A stretch of 64,000 nucleotides of DNA from Venturia oleaginea (taxonomy: Eukaryota > Ascomycota > Dothideomycetes > Venturiales > Venturiaceae), in assembly GCA_013176395.1 (NCBI GenBank), contig JABMLP010000003.1:1922001-1986000 (forward strand). Reading direction: 5' to 3'. The notes under the pieces are model-generated. The model searched no databases and was not told the origin of the DNA. It saw only the letters and a program-made list of their open reading frames with translations. Shown here piece by piece: positions 59,401 to 64,000 of this stretch. Within the stretch, counting starts at the first letter, position 1. Every line of letters starts with the position of its first letter. A program made the position numbers and the translations under genes.

Positions 59401-60284
59401 CCTTCTATACGTCCTTACTGCTTACTGTGTTGCGCACCTACTCTTGCCAATGCCATAACTGGGACGCAACAGTTTGGGGAGAGGCTCAAGGCTCTGGACA
59501 TCAGCTTGCAGCAGGACGGTTTGCGGAGACGATAGTAGATGAGGTTCTCTAGCAGCTGCCGTATCGTGTCGCACCGATTGTGTTGTAGACCTGTCGTCTT
59601 ATAGTCGGAGCCTATCTGCTGCTAGTCGCTCTCCCTGCTTGCTATATCGCGCACCTACTCTTGCCAATGCCATAACTGGGACGCAACAGTCTGGGGAGAG
59701 GCTCAAGGCTACGTCTGCTAGCTTACAGGGAGGGGATTTGCCGCCAATAGGCTCCTTCTATGCGTCCTTACTACTTACTGTGTCGCGCACCTACTCTTGC
59801 CAATGCCATAACTGGGAGGCAACAGTTTGGGGAGAGGCTCAAGGCTCTGGGCAACAGCTTGTAGCAGGACGGTTTGCCAAGACGTTGGGAGAGGTTGTCT
59901 AGTCGTTGCAGTGGTGTGTGGTGCCGATTGTTGCGCACCGGGCGTCTGGTGTTTGAGTTGTGTTGAAGGTATTGCCGTTCTAGCAGTGACTCGTCGACTC
60001 GGAGCGTTGCAGTGTCATCTGGGGTGATGGACTAGCCGGGAGATAGTGACTAGATGGTTGCTGTTGTCTTTGGTGGACGCATCGTTCGTGTAGCTTGCTC
60101 ATGTATTCGTCTGCTTGCTCTGCCGTGGCCGCGACGGCGACTCTAGAGATATCTCATCGACGCTGAGGGACGCGCGATGGCCTCTAGAGGCCGGAGCGGC
60201 CACTGGCAGAGGTGTTTTGATGATCCTTAGATGATACTTCTGTAAATTCCAAAAATTGAGTTCTCGCTGTGTGTGCTGTTTGTC
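56408..60284. repeat. Inverted repeat arm 2 (Copia+LINE, ~3.9 kb)
   Basis: Reverse complement of 44791-48673, including the same Copia/LINE insertion junction (GTGGGAGTGTTGAA followed by a TTGATTGA tail at 58667-58698). Confidence 0.88.
56429..58651 (+). pseudogene. Copia integrase C-term - RT - RNase H fragment (arm 2)
   Basis: One frame from MNTGKPVVFMGYVKGTRKMW to LHQLGMV, interrupted only by TGA at 57131-57133 (DKK-stop-GHLWKEAI). RT carries LYGLKQAARDWNQ and WVDD; RNase H carries SDADYAMDKADR and ADGLTKP. Unlike arm 1 it has no insertion between AFTES and FLKED. It lacks gag, the integrase catalytic core and LTRs. Confidence 0.9.
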
Positions 60285-61408
60285 CGCGGTTGGGATAAAC
60301 GGCTTATTGTCTTGCAGAATGGCGTCTCTAGTTTCCTCGAATTTGTCTGTATTCATCGTACTAGTACGTATGCCATGTACACGAACGCCATACGTTGGAT
60401 TTCGTACTGACGTCCCGTTCCCAATACGTGGGGTCCAGTCCTCCGTGAATTGTCTGAGAAGCTGCATTTCACTATTTGTCGCCGTTCTGATGCTCAGATC
60501 TCCGCTTTTGAGCTGGTTAGCAGACATGATCTTTAGATTGGCTATATGTTCGTTTTGACTTTGGGAAATGGCTCGGTCAACGTGGGCTTTTAAATTGCGT
60601 GGATTCATTGCGCGCAGGCTCTGGATTGTTTGTGCATTCCTGATATTTACGATAATCTCACGTCGGACCGTCGCGGGAGTCTTGACACTTTGGGTTTGTA
60701 TGCTATGTGTGCTTGTAGCTAACCCTCCTCGGGTAGCAGCAGCAGCATAGCTCATTGGCATGCCTGTTTGGAATTGTGTCCCTTTGTTCTTGATATCACG
60801 TTTGACCTTGGACTTGACTTGGAAGCATGACTTGAATTCTATGGGATGTGCGAAGTTGTAAGGATGAGGAGCTAACTAAGAGGTAGAGACGAGTCTAAGT
60901 ACTTGCGACCAGTCTCGCGCTAGACCTGATCGAGCAGAACCACCACATTTAACTACGTTTAACTGCATTCGAATACCAACATAGTTCGATCATGACACTT
61001 GATATCACTCGCTATTCCTGCAACGGTCTTGCCCACCTCTGTTGCCTCTTTCGCTGCCGTTTTTGCTTCTTCACCAATAGTGATGTTCTTCTGTGTGTCT
61101 GTTCTCAGAGCTTTAAGTTCTCCCTTCATCCCAGCTATCTCCTTCGCCGTTTTCTTTGTGTCTTGAGTCATCTCAGTATGTATAATGCGTAGTTGATCGT
61201 GGACGGTTGTCATATCGGGGGTCCTTTGGGCCTTTGCAATCAAGGGCAGCATCGTCGTGATAATTGCCTTTACTTGGTCTGGGGGCACAGGCAGAGCCTG
61301 TCCGCTTTCGAGGTAGAGTAATGCGTTTCGAAGGTGCCTTGTGAGTTGTGTAGCGTGCTCATGAAGTCCGGTCGGCCAGACCACCTCTTGAGGCCACGGT
61401 ATTGTCAT
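58678..61408 (-). mobile_element. LINE copy 2 with longer ORF1, interrupted by a solo LTR
   Basis: Minus orientation. The (TTGA)n tail is at 58678-58698, then 3' UTR, the tandem array (59300-59880), and ORF1 from ATG 61408 to stop 60099. ORF1 has an N-terminal helical/coiled-coil region (KKTAKEIAGMKGELKALRTD) and a gag-like part (AMNPRNLKAHVDRAISQSQN). Removing LTR 60794-60997 and one CTTGA copy joins GIASDIK to NKGTQFQTGMPMSYAAA in frame. It extends ~1.1 kb further 5' than copy 1. No RT domain. Confidence 0.82.
60794..60997 (-). mobile_element. Solo LTR-like element E (204 bp) with CTTGA duplication
   Basis: Flanked by CTTGA at 60789-60793 and 60998-61002. Its terminal CA has become TA (plus strand begins TATCACG). 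Opposite in orientation to element D. Confidence 0.88.
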
Positions 61409-62372
61409 CTCTCGTTTCTAGACGCTGGGCGACGCGTCGAGCCTAGAACAACCTGAGCCCTCTTGAGGCGATGTGTATTTGCGTTATAATTATTCAGTTT
61501 CAAAGATCTCAGTTCTCGCTGTTGTGGTGTTTCCTTCTCGACCCCATCGAGCGCGCTCGCAACGCTCGCTTTGCCAAGGCTCGAGCGCTCACATGATCCT
61601 TCCGATCCCGTGTAACAACTTACTAAGTTAATCACAAAGGAAACGCGCCATACATGTCACTAAACGTTCCACGTGACAGTATTCGTAACAGCCTCGTACA
61701 ATTTACTTACTCTTTATACACCCCCAAGATCTTAACTTAATTATATAAAATTACTAAAAGCTGATTAGTACGATCTACATACTCCTTATCTAGCCGCGCT
61801 ATCTTAGATAGAAAGAGTACGTGACCTCGACGTCTCCTATACGAAAGGTTATTATGGTGTTAAAAAGAGTCTGATTGAGTTTTTGGAGAGTCGGATGGTG
61901 AGAGGAAGTATGTATTATAGATGACGATGAACAACAACATCGCCATCTCCAAGTTCGAACTAAGAGATGTAGGCTCCATGCCTGAGCCGAGCCGATGAAA
62001 CATCCAAATCCGACTTCCATTGGGAATTATACCTTAATACCTAGAATTTGGCTATGGGTTTTATGCTTGGCTCTCGGGATATCATTGGTGATATGTATGG
62101 TTAGCCATGTGAGAATTGGAGAGGTGGCAGATGAGTCTAGTGGTGAAGAGAGTAGTAGTAACAGATGTTGAGAAGTAATTGTATTCAAAGCCAAAAAATA
62201 TAACTCGGAAGCAAAGAAAACAACATGTTTCGATGCGCTGTTACCGTCGTTTTGTAAATTCTCGGCAGTCTTGTCTTTCTTCTGAGGACACGCTTCTCGA
62301 AACTCGAATGATAAATTCCTGAAAGTGCGGCAACAAGCAGTGAGGTGTGCCAGATACAATCCTGAGATATAT
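61409..62372. other. TE remnants and intergenic
   Basis: 61409-61560 resembles the ORF1 C-terminus again (QQRELRSLKLNNYN) on the minus strand. 61669-61690 is the truncated LTR end also seen at 52885-52906. From 61700 the sequence is AT-rich without genes. Confidence 0.45.
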
Positions 62373-64000
62373 TCAATTCATATCTGGGCCCCCACTGCTC
62401 TGATTATAAGTAGCTCCTTCAGGAACAACAGACCACTGCACCGTGCCATTTCCCTCCGCCAAAGTACTTTGCGCCGGACCAATAGTCTGCCTCCCCATCT
62501 TGTATTTCCCAGTCGCAATATCAAGACCCCTTATCGTCCTCTTCAAGACCTCCAAACTCAGCAACGGCTTGAAGAAAGGAACCATATGACCACTCTGGTA
62601 AGCACGCACAAAGGCAAAATTGCCCGATTGCTTGACTTGTCCATGGGTAACCTTATCCGGCGTCTCAACATCGACGTAACCGGCTGTGTTGAAACCGTGG
62701 ATTTCGAGCGCATCGGCCACGGCTTCGCCACCTACCCAGTTGCAGATGTAATCTGCATCGCCATAGAGGAGTACAACGGGAATGCCTCGATTAACCAAGC
62801 TCTTCGTATCTTTCATGACTGTCAAGTTCTTGACTGTGTCTCCTGTCCTCAGAAACGCGTTGAAGACAACGTTGGATGCCGAGGTGAAAGTGACATAAGC
62901 GCCTAGGGCTTCTCGTACATGAGGTAGGTTGAGGTATTGCTCAAAGTATCGATTCGGGAACGGGCTGGGTTTGAGGTATCGTATATCGTATTCATCTCTT
63001 TTTGAAGATTGAAGCGCCAGATCCTGGGCATTATAGCAAAAGTCGTCAGCTTTGAAGCAGTCCTCATCTGTGCCATTGGCAGAATTGCATTTCTTGAGCT
63101 GATCCATACAGCCGCCTGGACTGAAAAGCTGATCGAACATTCTTTGTGCAATCGACTGGTTCATCATTTGCACACGGTACGGATTGTTGGTGGCGTACTT
63201 GTAGTATGCGGGATATTGCAGCAGTCCGTTGAAGAGGCCGTTGATGATCAAGACCGAGGATATGGGAATATGAACAGTGCCTTCGGCGTTGATTTCGTTC
63301 TGCTTTATGGCGTACTCGGCAAATACTGGTCCGAAGTGTCCGCCGTATGATTCAGTGGCGAGCACTACATCTTGCTTAGAGTACTGAGGAAATGCACCCA
63401 TGAAGCCTTGAAGGACTTTGTAGAAGGATTTCGCAGCTTGCAGAGTCGTTTTTTCAGACAGGTCGGTTACATTGCGAGAGAATGTGCCAGGCGTGGAACC
63501 AGATAGGCAAGTTGAGTTCTTTCCGATTGGCCCGATATCCCCTTCCCCATCGATGCATCCTGCCTGAGGATGCGAATATGAAAATCCCGTCAAAGATGGC
63601 TGGTCGATGAACAACATATTCGTCTCAGTCGTCCAGGAATAGGGGTTTTCGTATGGTGTCGGGTCTTTGGCACCAGCCTTCTTCTCCAGAAAACATGGAC
63701 CGTTCCCACGGAAAATACCATTCATCTGTAACAAATTCAGCTATAGTCAAGGTGTCGGAAATACTACGACTCACAGAACTCGCTCCTGGCCCCCCATTCA
63801 GCCATATTGTCAGTGGCTTGTCAGACGGATTCTCCTTTGCCTCGAAGAACCACCAGAAGATATGCTGATCTGGCCCAATATCAGAGTATCCGGCGAAGCT
63901 CTTTACTTTTGGATCTGGCTCGCATATTTCATGAGGTACTCTCTTGTAACGGACATTCACACCGGCAGCACCTTTTGTGGTCGTGAAGCCCTTGGGAGGG
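62373..64000 (-). CDS. Serine carboxypeptidase (S10), N-terminus beyond window
   Basis: Exon 63725-62373 and a partial upstream exon 64000-63775, separated by a 49-bp intron (GTGAGT...GTTACAG) between NGGPGASS and [11 protein letters not shown]. The family elements are present: oxyanion motif [10 protein letters not shown], nucleophile in ESYGGHFGP, catalytic Asp in [10 protein letters not shown], and catalytic His in [10 protein letters not shown]. Several N-glycosylation sites (NVT, NQS, NGT) and Cys residues point to secretion or vacuolar delivery. It removes C-terminal residues from peptides at acidic pH. The signal peptide must lie to the right of base 64000. The residue before the nucleophile Glu is Thr (TES) rather than the common Gly. 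The C-terminus ends GGPDMN. Confidence 0.92.

Overview
The window is nuclear DNA of a filamentous ascomycete (Pezizomycotina). The protein-coding genes carry many short introns (about 45-70 bp) with GTAAGT/GTATGT-type donors, CTAAC/CTAAT branch-like motifs and CAG/TAG acceptors. The gene set is typically fungal: a TOK-type potassium channel, DUF3433 membrane protein, DASH subunit Spc19, fungal ATP synthase subunit J, DUF2293 and a Ser-rich GPI wall protein. The class (Dothideomycetes or Leotiomycetes would fit) cannot be fixed from sequence alone.

Layout. 1-43 kb is a mostly ordinary gene-bearing region: 5'-truncated Ser-rich GPI wall protein (1-1589,+); HOL1-like MFS transporter (2315-5004,-); DUF3433 protein (6232-9332,+); DEAD-box RNA helicase (10302-12558,-); TOK channel (14767-17275,+); acyl-CoA dehydrogenase (19129-20584,-) divergent from an INCENP homologue (21073-25012,+); an unrecognised multi-exon gene (25979-27417,-); a secreted SURNod19/PHM-like protein carrying a homopolymer frameshift (28926-30713,-); DUF2293 protein (32329-33030,-); double-hotdog acyl-CoA thioesterase (34998-35981,-); a low-complexity protein (37980-40411,-); SPC19 (41680-42298,-) divergent from ATP18 (42509-42973,+). 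One solo Copia LTR (28046-28276) and two internally deleted pogo/Fot1-like elements (33340-34025, 36668-37737) are scattered here.

44.5-61.7 kb is a nested transposon island. A Ty1/Copia element in minus orientation (LTRs at 44553-44783 and 51169-51400) was hit by a 5'-truncated LINE exactly at its LTR/polypurine-tract junction, with a 14-bp target duplication. About 3.9 kb of this Copia+LINE junction is present again, nearly identical and inverted, at 56408-60284. The loop between the two arms holds a second LINE fragment, a pogo-derived MITE, a solo LTR, and two intact-looking genes transcribed divergently: an NmrA-like NAD(P)-binding protein and a DUF1772/anthrone-oxygenase-like membrane protein. 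A serine carboxypeptidase (62373 to beyond 64000,-) closes the window.

Themes. A dispersed hairpin of about 80 bp occurs in two spliceosomal introns (helicase and TOK channel) and twice near 41 kb, and is a candidate introner-like element or MITE. The TE island shows how Copia, LINE and other LTR elements nest, and it contains an apparent template-switch chimera. Exon coordinates below were derived by hand from splice signals and reading-frame continuity. No database search was possible, so family assignments rest on motif recognition.
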